This document shows, piece by piece, positions 1 through 12,330 of a stretch of DNA of 64,000 nucleotides. Source of the DNA: Poecilobothrus nobilitatus. Lineage: Eukaryota > Arthropoda > Insecta > Diptera > Dolichopodidae. The stretch lies in contig OX352773.1 of NCBI GenBank assembly GCA_947095535.1, positions 210,758,093-210,822,092 of the forward strand, written 5' to 3'. Made by a program: the position numbers and the translations under genes. Each line of letters starts with the position of its first letter. Position 1 is the first letter of the stretch. The notes beneath the pieces were generated by a model, which ran no database searches, was not told the DNA's origin, and worked only from the letters and a program-made list of their open reading frames with translations.

Positions 1-767
1 TTTTTTTTTTTTTTGGAAATAGGATTATAAAATTATTAAAAGTAAAAGTTCAGAAGTAAAGCGTGGGAAATTAAAACGGAATCTATTACAATATACTAAA
101 AGAAAATTTTCTTCAAAATAATAAAATTTATTGTTAGATTAATAGGGTCACATTTATGATTTTTTGAATCTTTTCCTTTGTTATAATCAATGTAATGTTG
201 ATTAATATTAAAATGGAATTTTATTTTGTAATTTAAATAAATCGAAATTAATTGTAACATAAAATAATTTATTTTTAATATAATGAAAAGATCAAATAAT
301 GAAATGTCACGTAAAGTTTTAAAGTTATAAACTGTTAAAAGTATGGTTATAAAATAGAACTTTAAATTAGACATTATAGTATCTTCAATAAAATGAATAT
401 AGTTTTTCTTTATATTATGTATACATTACATTATGTAAAACACGGTTTATAAAACTATTTAATTAAATTTGTAATAAATTTTATTAATATCTTTATTGGA
501 CATTAAAATAGAATTGTGACCTTTTATTTATTGAATTTGGTTTGGATTACTTCAATTCTATTTAATTAGCTGCTATTTATAATTTATTTCTTTGTTAATT
601 TTCATTTTCTAAGAGTTCAGTCATTCAATCTTCTGATGATTCTTTTATGGTTATTTAAGGTTTTTTATAACATTTCTCTACTATGATATTTACTGATGTA
701 ATGCATTTGGCTGAACTTCTTCTTCTCCTCTTGATTAATTTAATAAATTAGTAATTTTTAATATATG
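1..767. other. A+T-rich non-coding sequence
   Basis: Opens with a poly(T) run. The reading frame on the minus strand at 96-374 is low-complexity and resembles no family I know. Nothing else is supported here. Confidence 0.6.
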
Positions 768-772
768 TAACG

Positions 773-801
773 GGTTTTCCAATTTGAGTGATATGATTTC
801 T
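773..801 (+). repeat. Left terminal inverted repeat of the mariner-type element
   Basis: Perfect 29-bp inverted match to 1644-1672. These are the transposase recognition ends. Confidence 0.92.
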
Positions 802-866
802 AAGTGACGTTTCGGCCATTTTTAGTATGTCATGATCTGTCTTTTTTTTTCATTGTATTCAGTAAT

Positions 867-1569
867 GTTGACAATTTCATCATGGACCACCGTAAACGTC
901 GTGAATTTGCTGATTTTGTCTTGCAACAACTTGAAAACGATAACAATTTTTTTAAGAAAATCATCTTCTCCGATGAAGCTTACTTTCATCTGAGTGGTGC
1001 GGTAAATAAACAAAACTGTCGATTTTGGTGCGAAGAAAATCCAAAAATTATTCATGAACAACCATTACATTCACCTAAATTGATAGTTTGGTGTGGTTTT
1101 TGGTCTGGTGGAATCATCGGTCTGTACATCTTTCGAAATGAAATTGGTAACACCGTTACTGTCAATGGAGAGCGGTATAGATCGATGATAATTATGAGCG
1201 AAATTGGAAGAAATGATCTTGACAACATCTGGTTCCAACAAGACGGGGCTACGTGTCACACAGCACGTGCAACAACCGAATTATTGCGAGAAAATTAGAA
1301 TTATTGAAGATTCGATTATTTTAAGAAATTGTGGCATTGAATGGCTTCCAAGAAGTTGTGATTTAACACCATTAGACTATTTCTTGTGGAGTTATTTGAA
1401 ATCATTGGTCTTTAGCAATAAACCAGACTCTCTTCAAGCTTTAGAAGTCAATATTGAACGTGCTATACTTGATTTAGTGAAAAAAGTGCTCGAAAATTGG
1501 GTTCATCGAATTCGTTCCTGCAAAAGAAGTCGTGGAGGCCATTTGAATGACATTTTATTCATAACTTAA
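867..1569 (+). pseudogene. Tc1/mariner transposase, catalytic-domain remnant (frameshifted)
   Basis: Remnant of a DDD transposase that would have cut and joined the element ends. Reading frame one runs through HRKRREFADFVLQQL, the first catalytic aspartate in IFSDEAYFHLSG (codon 972-974), VWCGFWSGGIIG, VTVNGERYR, and the second aspartate in WFQQDGATCHTA (1242-1244), then stops at 1296-1298. The protein continues one frame over with ECGIEW-like sequence and RSCDLTPLDYFLW, holding the third aspartate (1360-1362), to a TAA at 1567-1569. Spacing from second to third aspartate is about 38-39 residues once the frameshift is allowed for. That is longer than the 34 of classical mariner and nearer the DD37D-DD41D groups. 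The DNA-binding half is missing and the frame is broken, so it cannot be an active enzyme. It is probably not expressed. Confidence 0.88.
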
Positions 1570-1643
1570 TTGTATCGATTGTACTTCACATTAAATAAAA
1601 AACATTTGAATTTCCTTAACAATTAATGTGTTTTTTTTTTAAA

Positions 1644-1672
1644 AGAAATCATATCACTCAAATTGGAAAACC
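1644..1672 (-). repeat. Right terminal inverted repeat of the mariner-type element
   Basis: Reverse complement identical to 773-801 over 29 bp. It is followed outward by CTGGTA ending at the TA at 1676-1677. Confidence 0.92.
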
Positions 1673-1794
1673 TGGTATATTCTTTTCTTCTCATATGGGA
1701 TTTCTTAGTACGAAAGTGTTATTTTACATTTTGTTTATTTTCAATTACTTTTTTATATATAATTTATTCTCATTTCCATATGTACATATTTTAG

Positions 1795-2312
1795 CTTTTC
1801 TTCCAACAAAAAATTTAAAAATTTGGTTATTAGTTCCTCCGTTCGCATTCTGTCCGTCCTTCCCTTCATCAGTCTCCTTAAAAATCTTCTAGACCGTAAA
1901 AATAGAACAATGAAATTTTGACCATGGATCTCTATAAATATGTCTCTAAAAAAAATTAATATTGTAGAATAACTTTCTTATGTAGTCACATCTATTACAG
2001 AGCTATTAATAGTCCGTTAAAGTTTGAAAAAAAATCTATTTTCAAATGAGTATATCTCAGGTTCTGCTAATTTAGGGACATTTATTTATTTAAGCATCCT
2101 TCATAACTCCGGTACAATTTTAGTCAGAAATCTCAAGTTAATGAAAGATTATGCAGAGTTAGCATAAGTTATCTCATCAGAAAATATTTCTATATCACCC
2201 CTGTTTAGGCACTATTAAAGGCCAAAATATAAAACTGAAACAAAAATTAAACTGTTTTTATTCTGTTTTGAAAAATGTGTGCCTTTAAAAACCTTTTGTT
2301 TTCCATTCTGCT
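1795..2312 (+). repeat. Dispersed repeat family A, copy 1
   Basis: First of five copies of a repeat of roughly 0.5-0.75 kb in this window. Markers shared with the copies near 15.3 and 18.7 kb, in the same order, are a 'CATGGATC' stretch (1923), an AGCATAAGTTATCTCA segment (2160), a 'CACCCCTGTTTAGG' segment (2197) and a TTGAAAAATGTGTGCC segment followed by TTTAAAAACC near 2270. No coding capacity and no convincing terminal repeats are visible, so the class is unknown. It may be a non-autonomous transposon or an LTR/retroelement remnant. Confidence 0.65.
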
Positions 2313-4570
2313 TTGTTACTTACATAAATGTTTTATAATTTTACTGAAAAACTGTTAGTAGTACTACAATATTTTGTATAACTAAATAAAAATTTTTTAA
2401 AATTAAATTTTAGCTACCGGGTTAATATAAAATTACATATTTAAAAAAAATTAGCTTACCTTTGTTAATTTATCAAATCAACATGATTAATTTTTGTTTC
2501 AAAAACTTTTTGAACCAAATCAAAATCAAGTAAACCAAAAATATATGTACATAAAATTCAAATAAATTATGTGGTAAATCTAGTCTCTAATCTTTCTTCC
2601 GCTATATAATTTTTTTATTTTGTTTATTTTTCTTTCTCTTTCTATTTGTATACTTTTTTAGATAGTCTTGTCAAACAAGACCAAAATATATTTGTAAAGT
2701 ACACACAGCAGCTAATTTTAAATAAATTTATTTTTTACTCTAATTTTTTTTTTTTTCTATTTTTTTAAAATTGAAATTAAATGACGAGTACTGAGTTGTA
2801 AAGTAATTATGTATACACATACATATATGTATGTATTCTTAGTGAATAAAAAGTGTGAATAAAATGGAATAAAGAACAATTATTATTGATTAAAATTACA
2901 ATTTTTAACATCAATTTTTTATTAAATTTATGTATGTAGGTTTATGTATGTACTCGTATCTTTTATCATACTACTATTAAAAAAATTTTTTATGTTTTTT
3001 ATTCTCACGCTTTCCTCCAAAAAGTACTCCTTCAGCTTTATATATGTATATATGTATGTATATATAACTATCTCTCCATGTTTATCTAGTTCTCCCACTA
3101 AAATTGTGCTGATGTAATTGATGTTTGACTTCCTTAAATATGTTTACATTTTCTTTTACACAAAAAAAAAAGAAAAAAAAAATTCTTAAAATAAATACAA
3201 AGAAGGGGGCGCTTTTTTAAAATGTAGTTTTTACAAACCATTTTAAGATATTTATAATATGTATATAGATAAATTTTTTATCGATGTTTCTTTAATATTC
3301 AATTATCGTAATTTTTTTCTTTTACTTAATATTCATATTTTTTTTTATAAATTTTGGGTATTATTGCAGATCAAAAATTTTCTAAGCATTTTTCGCATAA
3401 TAATATGGTCTACTTTTCAACTGATTCTCATTCTGTTTAAACATTACTAATGGAAATTTACTTTTATAACATCAAAAAAAAAAAAAAAAATAATACATGA
3501 AATTGTGACACAAAGAAAGGGGGCCATTTTTTGTTCGGTATTTTATTTATTCTTACATACATATACAATATTCATGTTTTTTTTTTTTTTTTTGTCTTTT
3601 ATTATATTTTCTTCTCGAAAAAAAGCAAAATTCATTTTTATATTTTATTTATTCAGCAAATCATTCAATCATGTCAAATTGGCTTAATAATGATGATAGT
3701 TTTATATAAGAGCGCTGTAAGCATTATAATGATTTTGATAAAAAAAAAAAAAAAAAAAAAAGAAAAGAAAAAGAAGAAAGTGAACATGAAGATTAATTTT
3801 AAATGTACGTAAAAGAAGTTAAAAAAAAAAGACCAAAAGTTTAATTGTATTTCTTATGCGAACCAAAAGAAGATCAATAACATTAGTGTTACCGTTTTAA
3901 TTTATTTTATAGTAGTTATATGAATTATATTTATAGCAACAATTAAATACAATACAATTGCCTGTCATTAACTGAAATTAGATTTTTTTGTTAAATTTGT
4001 CAAAATGGGAACTACAACGACGATAATTAATTGTTGTTAAAAATTCGACGTTTTGACACCAGATAAAAATTAATTTAAAAAAAAATTAAAAAAAACATTA
4101 TTTATGTGGTAACATTAATTTAAAATTATTTCATATATGTCATATAAGAAGAAGGATGGTTGAAAAACGTCGAGGTAGAACTAGAAAATTAAAATCAAAT
4201 TTATTTCAATAATAACGACAGTCAATAACTAAAGAAAATGCATCTAAAGTAAATTATGTATGCCAAAATACAATACAATTGTTTTAGCAGACTATCTTTA
4301 TATCTAGACCTTCCGCCCCGATGTGTATTTTTATTTCTGTGGTTTGATAGAGAAAGACATTGTGTAAAATGTGAATGATTTATTCACCAGTAATAATAAT
4401 GGTTGAATTTTCTAATATATATATACATTCATAATTCGGCATAAAATTGAAAAAAAAATTGCTGTTGTAAGAATCGGAAAAATATATTTGAAAATCCCTA
4501 AGATAATTTAATTTCAAAGTAATTTAATTTTATATGTTAGAAACAAGAGGTAATCACATTCCTTATATTG
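2313..4570. other. A+T-rich non-coding sequence with homopolymer tracts
   Basis: Holds long poly(A)/poly(T) runs (for example 3475-3490, 3576-3593, 3742-3760) and short TATG/CATA microsatellites (2818-2835, 3045-3065). The small reading frames near 3259-3812 are translations of these tracts and I reject them as genes. Confidence 0.6.
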
Positions 4571-5325
4571 TAAAAATTTTAAAGAAATTTTATACATACT
4601 ACATTCATTATATCCGCAAGAACTATGTTCAATGGTATAATAAATTTACCATTACGTTTGTGACACTTTAAAGGAGTCGAGCTAGTTGTAGTGTCAAAGG
4701 TATGGATTGGCTTACAATCGAATTCTGAGTCGATTAAGCCATGTACGTCTGTCCGTCCGCCCGTCCGCATGATAACTCAAAAAATAAAGCTAGGAGGCTA
4801 AAAAAATTTTTACGTCTTTTGCAAAATTGTTAGTTTTGCTATTTAACTCCAGCATTTTCGGCCGCCGGTTTCGAGTAGCTCCCATACAACTTCTCTTTTT
4901 AAATGAAAATAATATCAGTGTCTAACTGTCTACTGAAGTTAGGAACCTGAAATTTAGTAACGAGGTGTCGAGTTATATGCCAACAACTTTTGTAAAATTT
5001 TGTTGATCTAGAGCAGCCGATTCAGGCTTCCTGCACCTCTTGGAACTTAATGAAGCTAGGCGTCTGAAATCTTGCAAATTATGATCAAGTTTTATGGCAA
5101 GAACTTCTATAAAATTTAGTTGTGATGGTGCAATAGATTTTGGTAGCTGTCATACAACTCCACAATTTGCATAAATATATTTTGGTAATTATAACGTCGG
5201 TACTAGAATATCTGAAATTATTTTAAAGATGATCAAGTTATATAGAAACAGCATATATTACGTTCATACGGGTATCCCAGAGTTGACATAGTCTACTCTA
5301 CTGCACTATTCCTCGTTTTTTATTA
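4571..5325 (+). mobile_element. Helitron/DINE-like non-autonomous repeat, copy 1
   Basis: A long non-coding repeat, less A+T-rich than its surroundings. Its left part carries TTTGTGACACTTTAAAGGAG, a CCGTCCGCCCGTCCGC run (4750-4767) and CGGCCGCCGGTTTCGAG (4860). These are matched in order by the copy at 57.96 kb, and its right part is matched by the copy at 33.4 kb. The right end has a hairpin, AGAGTTGAC (5279-5287) / ATA loop / GTCTACTCT (5291-5299), with one mismatch. It is followed by ACTGCACTATTCCTCG and poly(T). A hairpin just inside the 3' end and no terminal inverted repeat is the Helitron/DINE-1 layout. The assignment is an inference from structure; there is no Rep/helicase gene. Confidence 0.6.
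5279..5299 (+). repeat. 3'-terminal hairpin of the Helitron-like repeat
   Basis: Nine-base arms with one mismatch around a 3-nt loop, about 20 bp before the apparent right end. In Helitrons such a hairpin marks the transposition stop signal. The degraded equivalent in the copy at 33.4 kb lies at about 33549-33573. Confidence 0.55.
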
Positions 5326-5884
5326 TATATAGCAGTATAAAATAATTATTTATTTATAATATATTGACCCTCAGCATGATGATGCCTTTTACGATATAGA
5401 AGCCATATAAATTTTTATTTTCTGAATTATAAATAGGAAAATTTTATTGTAACACAAGGTAACCCTTCTTTTTTACATAAACTTTTGTTAAACATTACAT
5501 ACAAAAACATGGACATAAGAAATACAATTTTTTTTTTAAATGGGTGTTTTCGTTATATATTTGCTAGTTCATAAGTTTATTTGCGTAATTTTAAATTAAT
5601 TGATTTATGAGAATCAATTGAAAAGAGATTAAAATTGCATAAAACAAAAAAAGGAAAACATTACTTGAGTTGTATGTAACTTAACTTAATTGCTTATTTA
5701 CTTTCTTGTATTTGTGGTTATTTTTAGCTTATTTTTCAAAAAACAAATTCTCTATTCGTTTGGCCGTCCACCTCTCAAATACAAAATTTCTAGAATTCAA
5801 TCAAATCAAATTATTCATTGAATTTCAGAATTAATTAATAAACATTTGTTTATAAATCAATTTTTTTTTCATAAAAAAATAATT
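5326..5884. other. A+T-rich non-coding sequence
   Basis: I see no gene, repeat family or structured element here. Confidence 0.55.
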
Positions 5885-6205
5885 TTGTAGTACAGCTTAT
5901 ACACAACACAAGATACAGCTATATTTTACGTTCTGCTGAATATTTTCTCAATATAAAAACGTCAAATAATAGAAAATTTATTCATAGCTTAATAAAAATC
6001 AATATAAAAAAAATTATACTCTATTTTTTATAATTTAATATTTCAATTTTCACAATATTTTCTCACATAAAAAATTCTAAAATTCTAAAAAACTTATAAA
6101 TTTTAATACAAACATATAGCTACGATTTAAAAATGTTTTTAATATTTTTATTGTCTTTTAAAAAATGTGCGCCATTAAAACCTTTGTTTTACTTAATACC
6201 TTGTT
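5885..6205 (+). repeat. Dispersed repeat family A, copy 2 (degenerate)
   Basis: A weak partial copy. A GTTCTGCT segment near 5930 and the 3' marker AAAAAATGTGCGCC followed by ATTAAAACC (6160-6183) agree with the other family A copies, but the middle is eroded. Confidence 0.45.
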
Positions 6206-9200
6206 TTATAAAAATAAATATTAAAAAGCATATGATTATAACAGCACTTGAATGAATTTCACAACATCCATAAATTAACCATGAAAAGGTTAATGCATTT
6301 TAGTTTAAAAACCATCTGAAAGAAGTAGAGAAAAAGAAAAAAATAAATACATACAAAAGCGAAAGAAAATAATTTGTATTGAAGATATTTTCCAAATTGT
6401 AATTGTGTTGGTTTCATTCTTTGAAGACGCTCTCAATTATGTTATATTTTTTGTTTATTATTTATGAGAACTGTCATTTCTGTCAAGTACCTACCATGTA
6501 AAAATTAATTTGTGGTGGCATTTTGTTTTCTTTTATTTTTATGTACTAATTTTAAGATGAAAAGAATAATTAAAGTTAATTTAAATATTGATAAAAAAAG
6601 AGAATTATTAAATATACACACATATGTTGGAAACAAATAGTATGAATGTAAAAGTTCAATTTTTATGTATTTTAAAATATTTTTTATTTTGATTTATTAT
6701 TAGTTTGGATTAAATTTGAATAGGGTTAATAAAATTGAAAATTGCGATTTTTAAGAATTTTGAACTAATTCTTTTTAAAATAAAACTAAATACATATAAT
6801 TATAATGTGTAAATAAAAGTCTTTAAAATTGTTTTATCAAAAATTAGAATTACAAATTTATAAATGAAACAAAGTTTCCATCATAATCCTGAATCTAAAG
6901 CATATTATAGAAATACTAAAAAAAAATATTTTTTTAGTTTTCAAGAAAGTATATTTGACTCATCAACTTCTAGTAGGAATTAAAATTAATGAAGAAAGAA
7001 TTGATAAGAGCAAATTAAACAAAACTATGAAATAACTTAAATCAATGCTGAACAAAAACAAAAATTAAGAAATTCGAAAAAAAAACTTTTTATCTTATAA
7101 ATTCAACGTAAACTACAGATTATTCATTGTAAAAAGCCAGTAGGCAGGAACAGAAAAAATAATAATATTTATTAATAAAAACTGATGTTTAACTATAGAA
7201 ATAACTTTTCAATTTTACAAATGTGAAATCAGCAATCATACAAAAATGATAAAATAGAAAAGAATCTTGATATTTATCTTCAGGCTTTTCAGAGAAATTT
7301 AGAGTAAAAAGAAATGTTTTAAGTTTAAAGTTATACACCTGTTATACAATGGACATAATATGCCAACAAGTAATATGGTGCAAGTATTATCATATTTTCT
7401 GATGACACTGACATGCAATGAAGATTTCAAAAATTAAGATTTCCAATAAAATGAAATCGATTCACTTAAACCACCACGCAAATAAATGAAAAAATTATAC
7501 CTGAAAACAATTTCGTTAAATATTCTGACTTACTATTCTGACTTATACCGCAGACTTAAGTTTTAATCATATTGGTTACTACACCATACCATATTAAAAA
7601 CTTTTTGATAAGGAAAAATTTAAATGTCCTTCCACTGAACGAAAAATAATTAGTTAGTAAGGAAAGAGTTCAATGCTTTCCAAAAAAAACTTGTCTGTAC
7701 AACCTGATACATTCAAACTGCAACAAAAGATTTCAATTCTGTAAAATTGCATACATCATATTGAAAGTCAGTCTTTTGTCGAAGTTTTTTAAAACAATTA
7801 AGTAGAATTGTTAAAGCCTAATTAATAATTACCTAAAATTTCATACATCATTTTTCCATTTTATAACGTTCTCTTCTCTTATTAATTCGTTAGTCAGGAC
7901 GTAAAGACATTGTTTTGCAATGAAACACTTTTGTAGTTTTGAAGAAAAAAAGTTTCAATGGGAAATTCCGAACCAAAAGAAGTATACCTCATCCAATAAA
8001 TTTATTATTTTGGTTTGATACCCTTTACGAAATTAAGAAATTTTGCTACCGTATTTGAAAATACCAAATATTAACAAAGATATGTTAAAAACAAGAAATA
8101 TTTTGTTTTAAAAATATAAAAATAAGACATCAATTTTGTTTTATAAAAAGAATATGTATATATTTATTTTTTTTTTCTTTTTTCTCTTGATCTTTCATTA
8201 ATAAAATGGAAACCTCTGAATAAGGCTTCATGAAACCACAATTTTTTTTCATTTTTTTCTTTAATGTCGTGGCTTTTTTTTATTAACTAATTATGTAAAA
8301 AATAGTCTTATAAGATTAAATTTTTATATTATAAAAGACTGTATTTGTTTAAAATATTAAATTGTTTGTATATGAATCATTTTTAAATTTGACATTCATG
8401 TTTCTAAATTTTTTATTATTTTCAATTTTATTAAAGTATAAATTTCAAAATCTTAAATTTAAATTCCCAAAAAAAAATGTTTACCTTTAGCTACAAATGC
8501 TTCAATTTATAAACTGTTTTACCTACAAAAGTTTAATTTTTTTATGCAATTTGATTACCCCTTTTGATAATCTTTTGGTTTTTAATACGCCGGCAGTACT
8601 TTTTTTCAAAAACATAGGTTTATTTATAATTTTAAATTATAAGTTGCATAAAGTATCTAAAAGAAAGCGTAAAAAATTATCATCAACCTTTATTTGAAAT
8701 AATAATCCTCTTTTACCAGCGTATAAGTACTTATTGTTTAAAATTACTAACTACTTTAAGTTATGGTTTTGTTGGTAGAGTAATTACAATTTGAGTATAA
8801 TGGAGTCGTTGTGTCTCAGCGTTGAGAAATATCGCAAAATAAAATATTTTAGTTCACTTCATGATGAAAGGAACCAGTAATATTTTAGAGTACTTTTTAA
8901 GCAGTTTATTATCAAAAACTCCGATATAAAATGTCATTAAAATAGCACAACATATAGCCAGATCTATATTAAACTAAAATAAGTAACCACTGCTATATTG
9001 ATTGAATAAATTTTAGAATTTATAATTAAAAAATTTTAATTTATATTTAGTTGTTTACTCTTCAGAATAGTTCATATCTGTTTGGGGTTAGGTACATATA
9101 TATTATATAAATATGTACAACAAATGCAAACAAATATAAATATTTGAAATTTACATACATATACATTATGTATATGAATATATAAATATGTAAAATATGT

Positions 9201-11228
9201 ATTTCACTTTTTCTTTTCACAATTCCATTAATTTTAAATTCGTAACACATTATTTTTTTATTATTAATTCATTATAATATGAAAAACAATTTATAATAAT
9301 GTAAGAAAATCGTCATTTGCTATAAAATATGTACATATACCTATATTTAATTTCAAAAATTTTTTACTTCTGTTCACACCTCTTCTTCATTTTTTATTTA
9401 TTCATCTTTCTGTCATAAAAAAAAAAGTGTAAAACATACAAACAATAAAAAAAAAAAAATAGTAAACAAAAACAAAAAAACGCATTCATTAATTGTTGAT
9501 TTCATAATGAACTAAAAATTTATAGTACTTTTAGATAGGTATTTTGTATATATGTACTTTTATTTAAATTGTACTGTACTGTTTATAATAATTGTGTATG
9601 CAAACATTTTCTAAATATGGGTTTGTATATATTAAAAAAAAAAAAAATTATATAAAAAGAAATTTAATGTTTATTTTTTTGTTTTTTTGTTTTTAATGTA
9701 TATATATACGATTATAATGTGACATGATGCTGTTGTTATTGTTTCTTTTGAATTGTTTATAATGTGTAACATTAACTGCATCAATTTTTCTTTTTTTTTT
9801 ATGTATTAAATTACAAATAACTTGTAAATTTTATGTTACATATTTTCTATTTTTGGTTTTCTTTTTTTTTTTTATAATTATTACTATTACTGTAAATATT
9901 TAATTCAGAGTTTCTTAAATTGTTTTTATATGTTATTTCATTGTCATTTGCTTCACTTATATTCTTATACTAATACTGTTATATAATCTTTTAGTAAAAT
10001 TTACTGTTATGATATAGAGTCCACTATAGCAGAAAATGCAGTCCCTTATACAGAAACAACTAGTGACTAGTCTGAAATAATTGATGAAAAAAATTGTTAG
10101 AAATAGTCCGTTTAATTTAACTTTACACACACATATAACTTAATATTTGATAAGAGGTATAAGAAAACCATTGTGTATAATTATCGAAAATTAATCCTAA
10201 ATAATTATTGCTTTTTACTACTTCTAAAGAAATCTTCAGAATCTCTTAGATCATCTACATATATAATGATGAAATCATTAATAAGAAGACAGATACTTCG
10301 TTAACAAAACTTCCAAATGTAATAAAAAGATCCTTCATTAAAAGCTGCTTTTTTAGTTTATAAGATTTATGACCATATATTTTGTGTTTCATATAAGAGT
10401 ACACAAAACTAACAGTTTAAGAATATCTGTAATCTATTTTAATATTCTTAATTTTTTTGTGTTAGATACTTTCTATGATATGTAATAATTTTTATGATAA
10501 TAAAATTTTCAATATTATCACAACACAATTATTACAATATAATAGCATCGACAACAACATCAACAGAGCGCAACTTTTTTAGAATGCATATCGTTAAAAG
10601 GAATGCAACAAAATAAACATTTAATGGCATCAGATTATTTAAATTGTTACTACATTTAATTTATTTATTTTTTTTGTCCCTTTTGTTGTTTTCATCTTTT
10701 ATAAAGTTCATAAAGTCCTGAGATAGTTTTTTTTTTGTTTAATGTTTGTCAATTTTTTTTCTTTTATTATAAACAAAATGTATTATTGTTTAGAATTTCA
10801 CTTCAGTTAATAAAATTCATTAAAGCTATATGTATATATATACATATACATATATACATACGTACATAAGTTTAATTTACTTTCAAATTAATTTTTGGTT
10901 TTTTTTTTTCATTTTGTAAATCTAAGAAAGTGTTGAAAATGTTTGGAAACTAGCTGTAAAAGAAAATTAATATGAAGAGCAAAAAAAAAAAAATCTTATC
11001 GTAAAAATAATCAATGAAAATTACATCAGGTTTAAATGTTTTATCATAGTTGAAAATGCTATAAATTACAGCTTTTGCTTTTGTATACTTGAGAAACGAT
11101 TATATTAATATTCGTACAACATGCAATGCAAATGTCTAGTATTCGCGGACTATTACTATTATATTTTATTAGTTATGCCCTAAGATTAAGAAGCATTGTA
11201 TAAAATAGTATATTAAAAGAAAAACCCA
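6206..11228. other. About 5 kb of A+T-rich non-coding sequence
   Basis: Only low-complexity A+T sequence, homopolymers and TA/TATG microsatellites (9100-9190, 10830-10865) are visible. The two small frames at 8497-8697 (+) and 9062-9250 (-) have biased, low-complexity translations and no recognisable motif. Confidence 0.55.
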
Positions 11229-11475
11229 TTTTTTTTTTTTTTGCGAAAGTGGGAGGGAATCTCGAAAGACACCAATGAGATCAACGCGCGAATTATCTTT
11301 GGTAGTGTTGGACTTTAACCAAAAATACGCCACCTCCATTTTAAACCAAATATTAGGATAGAACGTACATTAGGTTAGAATAATATAATGTATTGTTTGG
11401 TTTGGGAATTGGATAAATAGGAATAAAGGAAATTGGGAAATATAGGAAGTTTTATTGGATGTTGAAAGGATTATT
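11229..11475 (-). mobile_element. 5'-truncated Jockey-like retrotransposon tail (J1)
   Basis: On the plus strand this begins with a poly(T) run (11229-11242), the complement of the 3' poly(A) tail. It continues with GAATCTCGAAAGACACCAAT, TTTGGTAGTGTTGGACTTTA and, further on, TGTATTGTTTGGTTTGGGAA. The same order is found in the copy at 46.05 kb, which extends into reverse-transcriptase coding sequence. J1 is thus the 3' untranslated region and tail of a 5'-truncated non-LTR insertion, oriented on the minus strand. No coding sequence remains. Confidence 0.75.
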
Positions 11476-11802
11476 TAATTAATTAAAATTATTTTAAATT
11501 AACATAGTTTTATATTTTTAAGGTATCACTGTTTTATTTTTAATGATGATTTTCACTTTTTTATAAGACAATGGATTTTGGACAATAAGGCTTGTCGATT
11601 TTCATTTAAGTCTAAAAATCTTAGATTTGTTTATATCTTGAAGAATAATTAAAAATGGCGAAATACGAGTATATGTCGAAACGAGCAAGAAGAAAATTAA
11701 AATTGATTTTCCCATTAAAAATGTGATTGCAATTACAAAAAAAGGATAAAAAAAATATGAAAAATAAAGATTTAATTAAAAAAATATAAAAACAAGGCAG
11801 AA

Positions 11803-12330
11803 TGTAAACTAACGGTTTTTAAAGGCGCACTTTTTTCAAAAGACTATACAAACTGTTAAGAATGGTCACTTGCATCAAAATATGAAAATTTTGTTAGAAT
11901 TTCATATAAAATGAGACACTTTCTTTCATTTTAAGTGAATTTTACATAATTAAAAAAAACCATGTAAAATTTTGTAAATAAAGTTGAAGCTTTAATTTTT
12001 TCCTTTTATTTTAAAAAAATTTGTACAGGTGCCTAAGTTTCAGGTTTTTAAAAATAGCAAAATTTAAATTTTTGAGCCCTAATAGTCCTTAAACAGGGGA
12101 TGGTACAAAAAAATGTTCTGAGGAAACTTCTATTAATTCTAAAAGTTCTTTCTTTCCTTAGAAATTTCAAGTCCCTAAAAGCATGCCGGGGGGTTATGAA
12201 GTAAGAAAAATCATGGGAAATTTTGTTTTCACATAACTTAAATTTTTCTGGAAATGTGCGCCAAAGAGATGTAAAATCTAAAAGTTTGCCTAAACAGAAC
12301 TTAAATAAGCGTTTTATCGTAAGAAAAGTG
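11803..12330 (-). repeat. Dispersed repeat family A, copy 3 (inverted)
   Basis: The only copy in reverse orientation. Plus-strand ACGGTTTTTAAAGGCGCAC (11812) is the complement of the 3' marker of the other copies. AATAGTCCTTAAACAGGGG (12080) followed by GGTACAAAAAAATG matches, inverted, the segment around 19140 in copy 5. Confidence 0.6.

Larger units (their letters stand above)
768..1677 (+). mobile_element. Internally deleted Tc1/mariner-superfamily transposon
   Basis: A non-autonomous DNA transposon of about 0.9 kb. The terminal inverted repeats are perfect over 29 bp: 773-801 (starting GGTTTTCCAATTTGAGTGAT) matches the reverse complement of 1644-1672. The match continues outward with two mismatches to a TA at 768-769 and at 1676-1677, the expected TA target duplication of IS630/Tc1/mariner elements. 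The left repeat is followed by only about 80 bp before the catalytic half of a transposase begins, so the DNA encoding the N-terminal paired-type helix-turn-helix domains has been lost. Full-length relatives are usually about 1.3 kb. The near-identical ends suggest a fairly recent insertion, or mobilisation in trans before it was fixed. Confidence 0.9.

Noticed and set aside
3505..3812. Overlapping open frames of 60-93 codons
   Set aside because: Translations are runs of Phe and Lys produced by poly(T) and poly(A) tracts, with no conserved motif or splice context.
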